From NCBI GenBank assembly GCA_910584615.1, contig CAJUAM010000004.1, positions 1-64,000 on the forward strand: DNA of 64,000 bases, written 5' to 3'. This document shows, in pieces, positions 43,385 through 51,976 of this stretch (position 1 is its first letter; each line of letters begins with the position of its first letter). Position numbers and translations under genes: made by a program. The notes under the pieces are model-generated. The model saw only the letters and a program-made list of their open reading frames with translations. It was not told the DNA's origin and made no database searches. The stretch is from an uncultured Dorea sp. (GTDB lineage: Bacteria > Bacillota > Clostridia > Lachnospirales > Lachnospiraceae).

Positions 43385-43579
43385 ATGAGTGTAAATTTGA
43401 TCTTTAAAATAGCGGCGGTCGGGATCCTAGTATCTGTACTGAGCCAGGTATTAAAACACAGCGGCAGGGAGGAACAGGCTTTTTTAACCAGTCTTGCGGG
43501 ACTTCTTCTTGTACTGTTCTGGATCGTACCTTATATCTATGATCTGTTCGAAGATATAAGACGGCTGTTTTCCCTGTAA
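43385..43579 (+). CDS. spoIIIAC: Stage III sporulation protein AC
   Basis: A 64-residue protein with two membrane helices (NLIFKIAAVGILVSVLSQVL and FLTSLAGLLLVLFWIVPYI), the expected size and pattern. ATG 43385 is six bases from AAGGAGG; an upstream in-frame TTG lacks a ribosome site. Confidence 0.94.
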   Translation: MSVNLIFKIAAVGILVSVLSQVLKHSGREEQAFLTSLAGLLLVLFWIVPYIYDLFEDIRRLFSL

Positions 43580-43641
43580 ATAGGCAGGGGGACGGCTGAC
43601 AGGACTTTACATGTCGGGGCAGAATAGGAGGAGATAAGGCT

Positions 43642-44028
43642 TTGAGTATGGTTCAGGTGGGGATTATCGGGGTTGCCGGAGTACTTCTGGCGGTACAGTT
43701 TAAAAGCGGAAAGGCAGAGTATGGTATTTATATCAGTATTGTCCTAAGCTTGCTGATTTTTTTCAGTATATTTGAAAATCTTAATATGATCATAAAGATG
43801 GTGCAGACCATAGGAGACTATATCAGCATGGATACGGTATATATCGGAACGCTGCTTAAAATGCTGGGAATTACTTATATCGCGGAATTTTCCTCAAGTA
43901 TATGCAAGGACGCAGGGTATCAGACGATTGCCGGACAGATTGAAATATTTGGGAAGCTGGCGGTGCTGGTGCTCAGCATGCCGATCCTTATGGCGCTGCT
44001 TGATACGGTGAAAGGTTTTTTATCATGA
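43642..44028 (+). CDS. spoIIIAD: Stage III sporulation protein AD
   Basis: A 128-residue protein with four hydrophobic helices; GITYIAEFSSSICKDAGYQTIA is the conserved SpoIIIAC/AD family motif. Start TTG 43642 with AGGAGGAG seven bases upstream. The stop overlaps the next start (ATGA). Confidence 0.94.
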   Translation: MSMVQVGIIGVAGVLLAVQFKSGKAEYGIYISIVLSLLIFFSIFENLNMIIKMVQTIGDYISMDTVYIGTLLKMLGITYIAEFSSSICKDAGYQTIAGQIEIFGKLAVLVLSMPILMALLDTVKGFLS

Positions 44029-45281
44029 TAGGGCGAAAGAGGATGTCAAAAGCAGAAAAAGGATTGCAAACAATCCTTCTGGCGGTGATGTTAGCAGCAG
44101 TTTTATTCGGACTGCAGGCAGAAGCCCGCGATGCAGAGTCGGGGACACTGACAGATGATACGGCTGATGAAAAAGGTATAGGGCAAAGTGAGTTTTCGGA
44201 TGATTTAGACAGTGTAAGTCCATCTGATATGAAAGAAGAGATACTGGGAGAGTTTGACTATGAAGATGTGGACAAGGCCCTGAAAAGTATTTTCCCAAAG
44301 GAGAGGATCGGATTTCGTGATACGGTTGCAGCCGTTATTACAGGCGAGCAGAGATATTCGGCGAAGATGCTGTGGCAGTTGGTATCCGGTCAGTTTACCT
44401 ACGCATTTTCAGGGAGCAGGGAAAATCTCATCCACATCTTGATCATTGCTGTGATCGCGGCGGTATTCCATAATTTTTCCACAGTGTTTAAAAGCCGCCA
44501 GATCTGTGAGATCAGCTTTTATATTCTTTATCTGCTTCTGATCGCCCTATGTCTTAGTTCTTTTCAGATGGTAATAGACTGGGTGAGCGCAGGGATTGAA
44601 AATCTGACAAGGTTCATGACAGTATTTTGTCCTCTTTACTTTCTGGCAGTTTCTATCGCAAAAGGGAGTGTGACAGCGGTTGCGTTTTATAATCTGGTGT
44701 TGTTTTTTATCTATGTGACCGAAGTTGTAATCGTGTATTTTTTACTTCCCATCATCCATATCTACATCATGGTGAAGGTACTTGATTTTTTGTCGTCGCA
44801 AGAGTACTTAAGCAAGCTTGCGGAGCTTATCGAAGTGGCGGTATCGTGGCTTTTAAAGACGCTTGTGGCCTGTGTGGTAGGACTCAATGTGGTGCAGGGG
44901 ATGATAAGTCCCGCTATTGATACTGTAAAAAGAAGCGCGGTTACCCGAACGGCTGAGGCGATCCCGGGAGTGGGGGATGCCATCGGGGGCGTGGCGGAAG
45001 TTGTTCTTGGAACAGCGGTTTTAGTAAAAAACGGAATCGGGACAGCAGGAATGATCGTCTGCCTGGCGCTTTGTATCGTGCCTCTTGTGCAGATGGGCGC
45101 TGTAGCGCTGATGTATAAGATGGCGGCGGCAGTGATCCAGCCGGTTTCTGACAAAAGGATCGTAGGATGTATAGAGTGTGTGGGAGAAGGCTGCCAGCTG
45201 CTCATGAGGCTGGTCTTTACGGTAGGACTGTTATTTCTTTTAACGATAGTTGTTGTTTCTTTTGTGACCAGCAATGTATAA
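44025..45281 (+). CDS. spoIIIAE: Stage III sporulation protein AE
   Basis: A 418-residue multi-spanning membrane protein with a signal-like N-terminus (ILLAVMLAAVLFGLQAEARDAE), an acidic external stretch (about 35-90) and about six or seven helices. AVSWLLKTLVACVVGLNVVQG and the glycine-rich GVGDAIGGVAEVVLG region are typical. Overlaps AD by four bases; ATG 44043 is an alternative start. Central membrane component of the channel. Confidence 0.93.
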   Translation: MIGRKRMSKAEKGLQTILLAVMLAAVLFGLQAEARDAESGTLTDDTADEKGIGQSEFSDDLDSVSPSDMKEEILGEFDYEDVDKALKSIFPKERIGFRDTVAAVITGEQRYSAKMLWQLVSGQFTYAFSGSRENLIHILIIAVIAAVFHNFSTVFKSRQICEISFYILYLLLIALCLSSFQMVIDWVSAGIENLTRFMTVFCPLYFLAVSIAKGSVTAVAFYNLVLFFIYVTEVVIVYFLLPIIHIYIMVKVLDFLSSQEYLSKLAELIEVAVSWLLKTLVACVVGLNVVQGMISPAIDTVKRSAVTRTAEAIPGVGDAIGGVAEVVLGTAVLVKNGIGTAGMIVCLALCIVPLVQMGAVALMYKMAAAVIQPVSDKRIVGCIECVGEGCQLLMRLVFTVGLLFLLTIVVVSFVTSNV

Positions 45282-45292
45282 GGAGGGAGCTG

Positions 45293-45697
45293 ATGTTTCA
45301 GTATTTTTATGAATGGGCGCAGAATCTGGCGTATTACATGGTTCTTGTTACGGTGCTGCTCCATGCGCTTCCGGATTCGGGATATAAGAAATATATCCGT
45401 TTTTTTACAGGCATGGTGCTTATACTCATGATCGTTACACCCATTTTCCGTATCTTTGGGATGGACAGCCAGATCGTGAATTTTTACAAGAGCAGAGAAT
45501 ATGAAGCGAAACTTAAGGAAATCGAGGAGGCGACGGGTTATCTTAAGGAGACAGATTCTTTGGGTATCCTTAATGAAGCACAGCAAAGTACGCAGGAAGG
45601 AGAAGACAGGAAGAGACAGGATCATACAAAAGAGGAGAAAGATAACAATATTAAGGTGGAGGAGATTCAAGTTGAAAGAGAAAAAAAAGCTGATTGA
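45293..45697 (+). CDS. spoIIIAF: Stage III sporulation protein AF (short)
   Basis: A 134-residue protein with two N-terminal membrane helices (YYMVLVTVLLHALP and FFTGMVLILMIVTPIFRIFG) and a charged tail. Bacillus SpoIIIAF is about 206 residues, so the soluble C-terminal ring domain looks shortened or replaced by a K/E-rich tail. AGGAGGG fits ATG 45293. The next gene starts inside its end. Confidence 0.88.
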   Translation: MFQYFYEWAQNLAYYMVLVTVLLHALPDSGYKKYIRFFTGMVLILMIVTPIFRIFGMDSQIVNFYKSREYEAKLKEIEEATGYLKETDSLGILNEAQQSTQEGEDRKRQDHTKEEKDNNIKVEEIQVEREKKAD

Positions 45698-46295
45698 AAC
45701 AGTGAAGAGCTTTACGATCAAGAAAGACCAGATCGTGATCTTATTCCTTCTTGGGGTGCTTCTCCTGGTCATTGCCCTGCCGGATGGGAAGAAAAAACAA
45801 GAAGGAGAGGCGGACTTTCAGTCAGTAAATGAGAGTATAGTATCAAATGAGCATATGTCGGAACAGGAATATACTTCTTATATGGAAAGGAACTTAGAGA
45901 GGGTGCTTGCCCAGATGAAAGGGGTTGGGGAAGTAACGGTAATGATCACTCTTAAAGAGTCTGCGGAGAAAGTAGTAGAAAAGGACATGCAGACTGACAG
46001 CGATTCGGTAAGTGAAGAGGACAGTCAGGGAGGAGTCAGAAAGACGGAAAATGAAAGCCGTACAGAGACAACAGTCTATTATGGGGACGGAGGATCGGGC
46101 GGACTTCGCGGGAGCAGCTATGACGGGGCAGGACAGAACCCTTACGTGAGTAAAGAGCGCGCCCCGAGAGTAGAAGGTGTGGTAGTAGTTGCCGGCGGCG
46201 GCGACAATGCGGTAGTAATTCAGAATATAACTGAGGCAGTTCAGGCATTATTTGGGATAGACACGCATAAGATTAGGATAGTAAAGAAAGAATGA
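45672..46295 (+). CDS. spoIIIAG: Stage III sporulation protein AG
   Basis: A 207-residue protein with one membrane helix (DQIVILFLLGVLLLVIALP) and a ring-building domain with YMERNLERVLAQMKGVGEVTVMITL and RAPRVEGVVVVAGGGDNAVV; it forms the large ring in the intermembrane space. The frame is open far upstream, but GGAGGAG (45658-45664) and TTG 45672 give a sensible start that overlaps spoIIIAF by 26 bases. Confidence 0.93.
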   Translation: MKEKKKLIETVKSFTIKKDQIVILFLLGVLLLVIALPDGKKKQEGEADFQSVNESIVSNEHMSEQEYTSYMERNLERVLAQMKGVGEVTVMITLKESAEKVVEKDMQTDSDSVSEEDSQGGVRKTENESRTETTVYYGDGGSGGLRGSSYDGAGQNPYVSKERAPRVEGVVVVAGGGDNAVVIQNITEAVQALFGIDTHKIRIVKKE

Positions 46296-46317
46296 AATCG
46301 AAGCAAGAGGAGGCAGT

Positions 46318-46962
46318 ATGGTGAAAAAAATTTTTAAGAAGAATCAGGTGATTATTGCCGCGCTGGCAATTATGATCGCGGCAGCCGGATATCTGAATTA
46401 TTCGGGGAGGTTGTTCGGTGATAAAGACGATGCGCAGCAGATGAGCGCAGAGCTTGCCAATCAGGAGCTTCTTGATATTTCTGAAGAGGATCTCGCGAGT
46501 GCGTCCGGTGATATTAAAAGCCAGGACAGCGACACCGAAGGGAAAGAAGATGGATCGGTAGAAGGAACGCCCGGCGAAGCGGTGCTGACAAGCGGTGAGG
46601 CCAGTACAGTTGTTGCAGAGGCGAAGGTGACGAGAGAACAGGTGCGTGCGAAAAATAAAGAGACACTCCAGCAGATCATTGACAATAAAGAGCTGAGTGA
46701 TAAACAGAAAAAAGATGCCGTATCCCAGATGGTAAAGATGACGGAAATGTCTGAGAAAGAGGCGGCAGCCGAAACTATGCTGGCATCAAAAGGGTTTAAT
46801 GATGCGGTGGTGAGTATCGGCGATGAGTCAGCAGATGTGGTAGTAAATGCTGCAGAACTTACGGAAGCGAACCGTGCGCAGATCACCGATATTGTTACGA
46901 GAAAAACCGGTGTGTCGGCAGAAAGTGTAGTGATCAATCCAATCAGCGGCGAGGAGAAGTGA
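46318..46962 (+). CDS. spoIIIAH: Stage III sporulation protein AH
   Basis: A 214-residue protein: membrane helix VIIAALAIMIAAAGYLNYSG, an acidic/serine linker, then the YscJ/FliF-like domain that meets forespore SpoIIQ (ETMLASKGFNDAVVSIGDE, TDIVTRKTGVSAESVVINPI). Start ATG 46318 with GAGGAGG. Last gene of the operon. Confidence 0.94.
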   Translation: MVKKIFKKNQVIIAALAIMIAAAGYLNYSGRLFGDKDDAQQMSAELANQELLDISEEDLASASGDIKSQDSDTEGKEDGSVEGTPGEAVLTSGEASTVVAEAKVTREQVRAKNKETLQQIIDNKELSDKQKKDAVSQMVKMTEMSEKEAAAETMLASKGFNDAVVSIGDESADVVVNAAELTEANRAQITDIVTRKTGVSAESVVINPISGEEK

Positions 46963-47112
46963 TATGCTTCTCCTTTTTAAGTAACCTGAAAAAGTAAATT
47001 CCACTATATTTTCATTTTAGATGATTATGTTTTTCTTTACCTAATACTATCAATTTTACTTCGACTGTGCTAAACTAGGTGGGAAAATATGAAATATCAG
47101 GAGAGTTAACAT

Positions 47113-48714
47113 ATGTCACAGTTATCAAAAGAAGTGAAAGAACAGATTGAAAAGAGAAGGACTTTTGCGATCATTTCCCATCCGGACGCGGGAAAGACCA
47201 CATTGACGGAGAAGTTCCTTTTATATGGCGGAGCTATTAATCTTGCGGGAAGTGTAAAGGGCAAGGCCACTGCGAGACATGCGGTGTCTGACTGGATGGA
47301 GATTGAGAAGGAGAGAGGAATCTCAGTGACTTCTTCGGTCCTCCAGTTTAATTACAAAGGATACTGCATCAATATTCTTGATACGCCGGGGCATCAGGAC
47401 TTTTCGGAGGATACGTACCGGACGCTGATGGCGGCGGACTCAGCAGTTATGGTTATTGACGCTTCCAAGGGTGTGGAGGCGCAGACCAGAAAATTATTCA
47501 AAGTGTGTACTATGCGCCATATTCCTATCTTTACGTTTATCAATAAGATGGACAGGGAGGCATTAGATACTTTTGAACTTCTGGATGATATTGAAAATGA
47601 GCTCGGCATCGCTACCTGTCCGATGAACTGGCCTATCGGCTCAGGAAAAGAGTTTAAGGGTGTATATGACAGGAAGGAAAGGAAGGTTGAGCTGTTTTCT
47701 GAGACTCATAAGGGAACGACGCAGGGTGAAGTTAAGAAAGTTTCCCTTGATGATCCAAAGATGGATACGCTGATCTTAGCAGAGCAGAAGGAGAAGCTTT
47801 TAGAGGAGATTGAGCTTTTAGACGGCGCCGGGGCAGAGTTCAGTCAGGAACTTGTAAGTAAAGGTGAGCTGTCGCCGGTATTTTTTGGTTCAGCGCTGAC
47901 TAATTTCGGAGTGGAGACATTTTTACAGCATTTCCTTCAGATGACTACCTCTCCTTTGCCGAGACAGTCGGATAAGGGTGTGATCGATCCTATGGAGGAA
48001 CCTTGTTTTTCTGCTTTTGTGTTTAAGATCCAGGCAAATATGAATAAGGCTCACAGAGACCGGATCGCTTTTATGAGGATCTGTTCCGGGGAATTTGAGG
48101 CGGGGATGGATGTGTACCATATGCAGGGGGGCAAAAAGGTCCGCCTGTCACAGCCCCAGCAGCTTATGGCGAAGGAAAGGAAGATTGTGGAGAAAGCATA
48201 TGGAGGAGATATCATCGGTGTGTTCGATCCGGGGATCTTTTCTATCGGAGATACGCTTACGGCCTCAAAAGACAGGTTCTGCTATGAAGGAATCCCTACT
48301 TTTGCGCCGGAGCATTTTGCCAGGGTCAGACAGCTTGATACTATGAAGCGCAAGCAGTTCGTAAAGGGGATCAGCCAGATCGCGCAGGAAGGCGCGATAC
48401 AGATCTTTCAGGAATACAACACAGGTATGGAGGAGATCATAGTAGGCGTAGTAGGTGTTCTGCAGTTTGATGTGTTAAAGTACCGGCTGGAAAATGAATA
48501 TAATGTGGAGATCCGTCTGGATAATCTTCCGTATGAGTATATCCGGTGGATCGGGAACGAGGATATCAACCTGGACAAGCTTACGGGAACTTCAGATATG
48601 AAGAAGGTAAAGGATCTTAAAGAGAGACCTCTCCTTTTGTTTGTCAATGAGTGGAGTATCCGCATGACGCAGGAGAGAAATGACGGACTGATCCTTACAG
48701 AGTTCGCGAGGTAA
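47113..48714 (+). CDS. prfC: Peptide chain release factor 3
   Basis: A 533-residue GTPase that recycles RF1/RF2 after termination. G1 ISHPDAGKTTLTEKFL, G2 region ERGISVTSSV, G3 DTPGHQDFSEDTYR, G4 NKMD. Full length. It sits between spoIIIA and the yqhY-nusB block, where Bacillus carries accB-accC. The 150-base gap before it is AT-rich, with AGGAGAG before the ATG; no clear -35/-10 pair was found. Confidence 0.95.
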   Translation: MSQLSKEVKEQIEKRRTFAIISHPDAGKTTLTEKFLLYGGAINLAGSVKGKATARHAVSDWMEIEKERGISVTSSVLQFNYKGYCINILDTPGHQDFSEDTYRTLMAADSAVMVIDASKGVEAQTRKLFKVCTMRHIPIFTFINKMDREALDTFELLDDIENELGIATCPMNWPIGSGKEFKGVYDRKERKVELFSETHKGTTQGEVKKVSLDDPKMDTLILAEQKEKLLEEIELLDGAGAEFSQELVSKGELSPVFFGSALTNFGVETFLQHFLQMTTSPLPRQSDKGVIDPMEEPCFSAFVFKIQANMNKAHRDRIAFMRICSGEFEAGMDVYHMQGGKKVRLSQPQQLMAKERKIVEKAYGGDIIGVFDPGIFSIGDTLTASKDRFCYEGIPTFAPEHFARVRQLDTMKRKQFVKGISQIAQEGAIQIFQEYNTGMEEIIVGVVGVLQFDVLKYRLENEYNVEIRLDNLPYEYIRWIGNEDINLDKLTGTSDMKKVKDLKERPLLLFVNEWSIRMTQERNDGLILTEFAR

Positions 48715-48723
48715 GAAAAAAGC

Positions 48724-48752
48724 TTTGCAAAAGAATGGAAATTTGCTATAAT
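48724..48752 (+). promoter_or_regulatory. Sigma-A promoter of the yqhY-nusB-dxs-recN operon
   Basis: TTTGCA (48724-48729), 17-nt spacer, TATAAT (48747-48752). It probably drives the closely packed genes down to recN. Confidence 0.72.
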
Positions 48753-48788
48753 TAAAGACATGTAAAGCCAGACAGGAGGTTTAGTGAT

Positions 48789-49172
48789 ATGGGTAAAGAA
48801 GAAAAGAATACGTATACAATAAAGACAGAGGAAAATCTGGGAGAGGTTAAGATCGCGGATGAGGTTGTGGCAGTCATTGCCGGACTTGCGGCGATGGAAG
48901 TAGACGGCGTTGCGTCTATGGCAGGAAGTACGACGAAGGATATCGCCAGCAGGCTTGGGGTAAAATCTATGTCCAAGGGAGTGAAGGTGGATGTCTTAGA
49001 GGGGATCGTGACGGCATCACTGACTTTGAACCTGAAATATGGATATAGTATTAAGGAGACGACATCAAAGGTACAAGAAAAGGTAAAGGCCGCTATTGAG
49101 AATATGACAGGGCTTGATGTTGCGGATGTCAATATACGGATCACCGGAGTGGAGATGCCGGAGGAGAATTAA
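48789..49172 (+). CDS. Asp23/Gls24 family protein (YqhY-like)
   Basis: A 127-residue alkaline-shock-type protein. GEVKIADEVVAVIAGLAAMEVDGVA and GIVTASLTLNLKYGYSIKET match the family. Its Bacillus counterpart YqhY lies directly before nusB and affects fatty-acid synthesis control; the accBC genes that precede it there are missing here. AGGAGG ribosome site. Its stop touches the nusB start. Confidence 0.92.
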   Translation: MGKEEKNTYTIKTEENLGEVKIADEVVAVIAGLAAMEVDGVASMAGSTTKDIASRLGVKSMSKGVKVDVLEGIVTASLTLNLKYGYSIKETTSKVQEKVKAAIENMTGLDVADVNIRITGVEMPEEN

Positions 49173-49574
49173 GTGAAGAGGACAGAGTTAAGAGACCATA
49201 TATTTAAGCTTGTGTTTGAGATGGAGTTCAATGCTGCGGAGGATATGGAAGCGCAGACAAAGCTATATCTTGAGCAGCTCGAAGAAGCGAAGGAAAAGGA
49301 TTTGGAATATATCAGTAAGAAGGCAGAAAAGATCAGTGAAAAGTTTTCAGAGATCGACAGGCTGATCAATGATGTGGCAAAGGGCTGGAAGACATCCCGA
49401 ATGAACAAGGCAGATTTAAGTATCTTAAGACTTGCTGTCTATGAGATACGGTGGGATGACGATGTTCCGGTAGGAGTTGCGATTGATGAGGCGGTGGAGC
49501 TTGCGAAAAAGTATTCCGGCGATGATGGTCCGTCTTTTATTAACGGGGTGCTTGCGAAGCTTGTTAAGACTTAG
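49173..49574 (+). CDS. nusB: Transcription antitermination protein NusB
   Basis: A 133-residue helical RNA-binding protein needed for rRNA antitermination. RDHIFKLVFEMEF at the start, then WKTSRMNKADLSILRLAVYEIR and GVAIDEAVELAKKYSGDDGPSFINGVLAK. Start GTG follows the upstream stop without a gap; GGAGGAG is inside the upstream gene. Confidence 0.95.
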   Translation: MKRTELRDHIFKLVFEMEFNAAEDMEAQTKLYLEQLEEAKEKDLEYISKKAEKISEKFSEIDRLINDVAKGWKTSRMNKADLSILRLAVYEIRWDDDVPVGVAIDEAVELAKKYSGDDGPSFINGVLAKLVKT

Positions 49575-49615
49575 CAGATGTCTCGCTTTCCATTGACATG
49601 AAACAGAGGTGAAAG

Positions 49616-50827
49616 ATGGCACGGAATGTATATTCGGTAAAACAGGTGAATGCGTATATCAAAAATATGTTTGCTCAGGATTATATGCTGGATTGCATTT
49701 ATGTGAAGGGCGAAGTGTCGAATTGTAAATATCACACTTCGGGACATATATATTTTTCATTAAAGGATGAGTCTGGAACGATTGCCTGCGTTATGTTCGC
49801 GGGGCAGCGAGGCGGGCTCTCTTTTCGTATGCGCGAAGGACAGCAGGTGATCGCCCTTGGGAGCGTGGCGGTCTATGAAAGAAACGGCACTTACCAGCTC
49901 TATGCAAGAGAGATCCGCCAGGACGGTGAGGGTACTCTGTATGAAAGGTTTCAGCTGTTAAAGCAGGAACTTTCCGAGATGGGCATGTTTGCTCCTGAAT
50001 ATAAGAAGCCGATTCCGGCATTCGCGCGGCAGATCGGTATTGTAACAGCGCCTACCGGGGCGGCGATCAGGGATATTATGAACATAGCAAAGAGGCGCAA
50101 CCCCTATATCCAGCTCATCTTATATCCGGCGCTGGTACAGGGAGAAGGCGCGAAAGAGAGCATCGCAAAGGGGATCCGGGAGCTTGAAAAAGTGGCTGTG
50201 GATGTGATCATCGTAGGCCGGGGCGGTGGTTCTATAGAAGATTTGTGGGCATTTAATGAGGAAGAAGTGGCAAGGGCGATCTTTAATTGTCAGGTGCCAA
50301 TTATTTCCGCGGTAGGACATGAGACGGATACGACTATAGCCGATTATGCAGCGGATCTGCGTGCTCCTACGCCTTCGGCAGCCGCGGAACTTGCAGTATA
50401 TGAATACAAAAAACTTGCGGATATGATGGAAGAATACCATCTTCGGATGAGCAGGCTGCTCACCCATAAGATACAGTCAGACAGGCTTAAGCTTAAGGGG
50501 TATGAGACGAAGCTTAAGTACCTCCATCCAAAGAGCCTTCTTAGAGATTACAGACAGCGGGCGGCGGAATGTGAAGACGGGCTGCGTCTGTTGATGGAGG
50601 GGTCCATCAAAGAGGCAAGGCATAAGCTGTCTCTGTATATAGAGATCATTAAGGGACTGTCCCCTTTAAAGAAACTGAACCAGGGGTACTCTTACGTGCA
50701 GGGTTCAGACGGACTTGCGCTTAAGAGTATCAGACAGGTCAAGACAGATGATGAGATAAAAGTCTATGTTACCGACGGAGAGATCTTAGCAGTCGTCAGG
50801 GAGAAAAAGGAGGAGCAGAGAGTATGA
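49616..50827 (+). CDS. xseA: Exodeoxyribonuclease VII large subunit
   Basis: A 403-residue nuclease subunit: OB domain (YSVKQVNAYIKNMF, VKGEVSNCKYHTSGHIYFSLK), catalytic core with IGIVTAPTGAAIRDI, IIVGRGGGSIEDLW and AVGHETDTTIADYAADLRAPTPSAAAE, then a coiled coil. Directly followed by xseB with ATGA overlap. The folD gene that lies before xseA in Bacillus is absent. Confidence 0.96.
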   Translation: MARNVYSVKQVNAYIKNMFAQDYMLDCIYVKGEVSNCKYHTSGHIYFSLKDESGTIACVMFAGQRGGLSFRMREGQQVIALGSVAVYERNGTYQLYAREIRQDGEGTLYERFQLLKQELSEMGMFAPEYKKPIPAFARQIGIVTAPTGAAIRDIMNIAKRRNPYIQLILYPALVQGEGAKESIAKGIRELEKVAVDVIIVGRGGGSIEDLWAFNEEEVARAIFNCQVPIISAVGHETDTTIADYAADLRAPTPSAAAELAVYEYKKLADMMEEYHLRMSRLLTHKIQSDRLKLKGYETKLKYLHPKSLLRDYRQRAAECEDGLRLLMEGSIKEARHKLSLYIEIIKGLSPLKKLNQGYSYVQGSDGLALKSIRQVKTDDEIKVYVTDGEILAVVREKKEEQRV

Positions 50828-51057
50828 GCGGAAAGGATAATGAGGAAAAGAAAACACCTGCGCTTCAGGATATCTTCGCGCAGCTTGATGAGGTGATTGA
50901 GGGTATGGAACAGGAAGATGTATCTCTTGAAGAGACCTTTGAACTTTATCATAAAGGCATGGATATGCTGAAAATGTGTAATGATAAGATAGATAAAGTA
51001 GAAAAAAAGATGCTTCTACTAGATAACGAGGGAGAAAAACATGAGTTTGAAAGCTGA
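50824..51057 (+). CDS. xseB: Exodeoxyribonuclease VII small subunit
   Basis: A 77-residue helical partner of XseA. LQDIFAQLDEVIEGMEQEDV, SLEETFELYHKGMDMLKMCN are typical. Overlaps xseA by four bases and ispA by 17. Confidence 0.94.
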   Translation: MSGKDNEEKKTPALQDIFAQLDEVIEGMEQEDVSLEETFELYHKGMDMLKMCNDKIDKVEKKMLLLDNEGEKHEFES

Positions 51058-51961
51058 TTTTCTTGAGATACAGAAAACGAAGGTGAAAGAAATCGAGACG
51101 ATTATAGAGGAGTTCCTGCCGAAAGAGGAAGGATACCAGAAAGTGATCATGGAGGCTATGGGCTACAGCCTGCTGGCGGGAGGCAAAAGACTCAGGCCTA
51201 TGCTCATGAAAGAAACCTACCTGCTCTTTTCGGGAGGGGAAGAGAGGAAGGAAGAGATAAGCGCGCTCCATGCTTTTATGGCGGCACAAGAGATGATCCA
51301 TACGTATTCCCTTGTGCATGACGACCTTCCGGCAATGGATGATGACGATTACCGCAGAGGCAGGAAGACTACCCACGTAGTGTACGGGGAGGATATGGGG
51401 ATCCTTGCCGGGGACGCGCTTTTAAATTACGCGTTTGAGACGGCTCTTAAAGCGTTTGCGGCTGCGCCGGATCAGAGTGAAAAGATCGCGCAGGCGCTTA
51501 AGATCCTTGGCCGCAAAGCCGGGATTTACGGAATGATAGGCGGACAGGTCATTGATGTGAAGGAGACGGGACATGCTGTGTCCAAAGAGGTGCTTGATAC
51601 GATCTATGAGCTTAAGACTGCCGCGCTGATTGAATCCTCCATGATGATCGGCGCTGTGCTTGGCGGCGCGAAGGAAGAGGAGATCATTGAGGTTGGACGG
51701 ATCGCGGAAAATGTGGGGCTTGCGTTTCAGATACAAGACGACATACTGGATGTGACCGGGACGACAGAGACACTCGGAAAGCCGGTTCACAGTGATGAGA
51801 AGAATGAAAAGACAACTTATGTGACACTTTTTGGCATAGAGAAGGCAAAAGAGATCGTGGAGGATAAATCCCGCAGCGCAGTCCTTAAGCTTAAAGGACT
51901 GCCGGGAGACCATACGTATCTGGAACAATTGTTTAGGCAGTTGATCTACAGGGAGAAATAG
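51041..51961 (+). CDS. ispA: Polyprenyl diphosphate synthase (farnesyl/geranyl type)
   Basis: A 306-residue trans-prenyltransferase that joins isopentenyl units. Substrate motifs GGKRLRPML, the first aspartate-rich motif VHDDLPAMDDDDYRRG and the second QIQDDILDV are intact. The short-chain type with aromatic residues before the first motif fits farnesyl diphosphate synthase; exact chain length is not proven. Next gene is dxs, which makes the precursor. Confidence 0.93.
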   Translation: MSLKADFLEIQKTKVKEIETIIEEFLPKEEGYQKVIMEAMGYSLLAGGKRLRPMLMKETYLLFSGGEERKEEISALHAFMAAQEMIHTYSLVHDDLPAMDDDDYRRGRKTTHVVYGEDMGILAGDALLNYAFETALKAFAAAPDQSEKIAQALKILGRKAGIYGMIGGQVIDVKETGHAVSKEVLDTIYELKTAALIESSMMIGAVLGGAKEEEIIEVGRIAENVGLAFQIQDDILDVTGTTETLGKPVHSDEKNEKTTYVTLFGIEKAKEIVEDKSRSAVLKLKGLPGDHTYLEQLFRQLIYREK

Positions 51962-51976
51962 AGAGGAAATTTTGTT

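Noticed and set aside
46963..47112. Promoter for prfC
   Set aside because: Candidates such as TATCAA-17-TAAACT are too weak to report as a feature.
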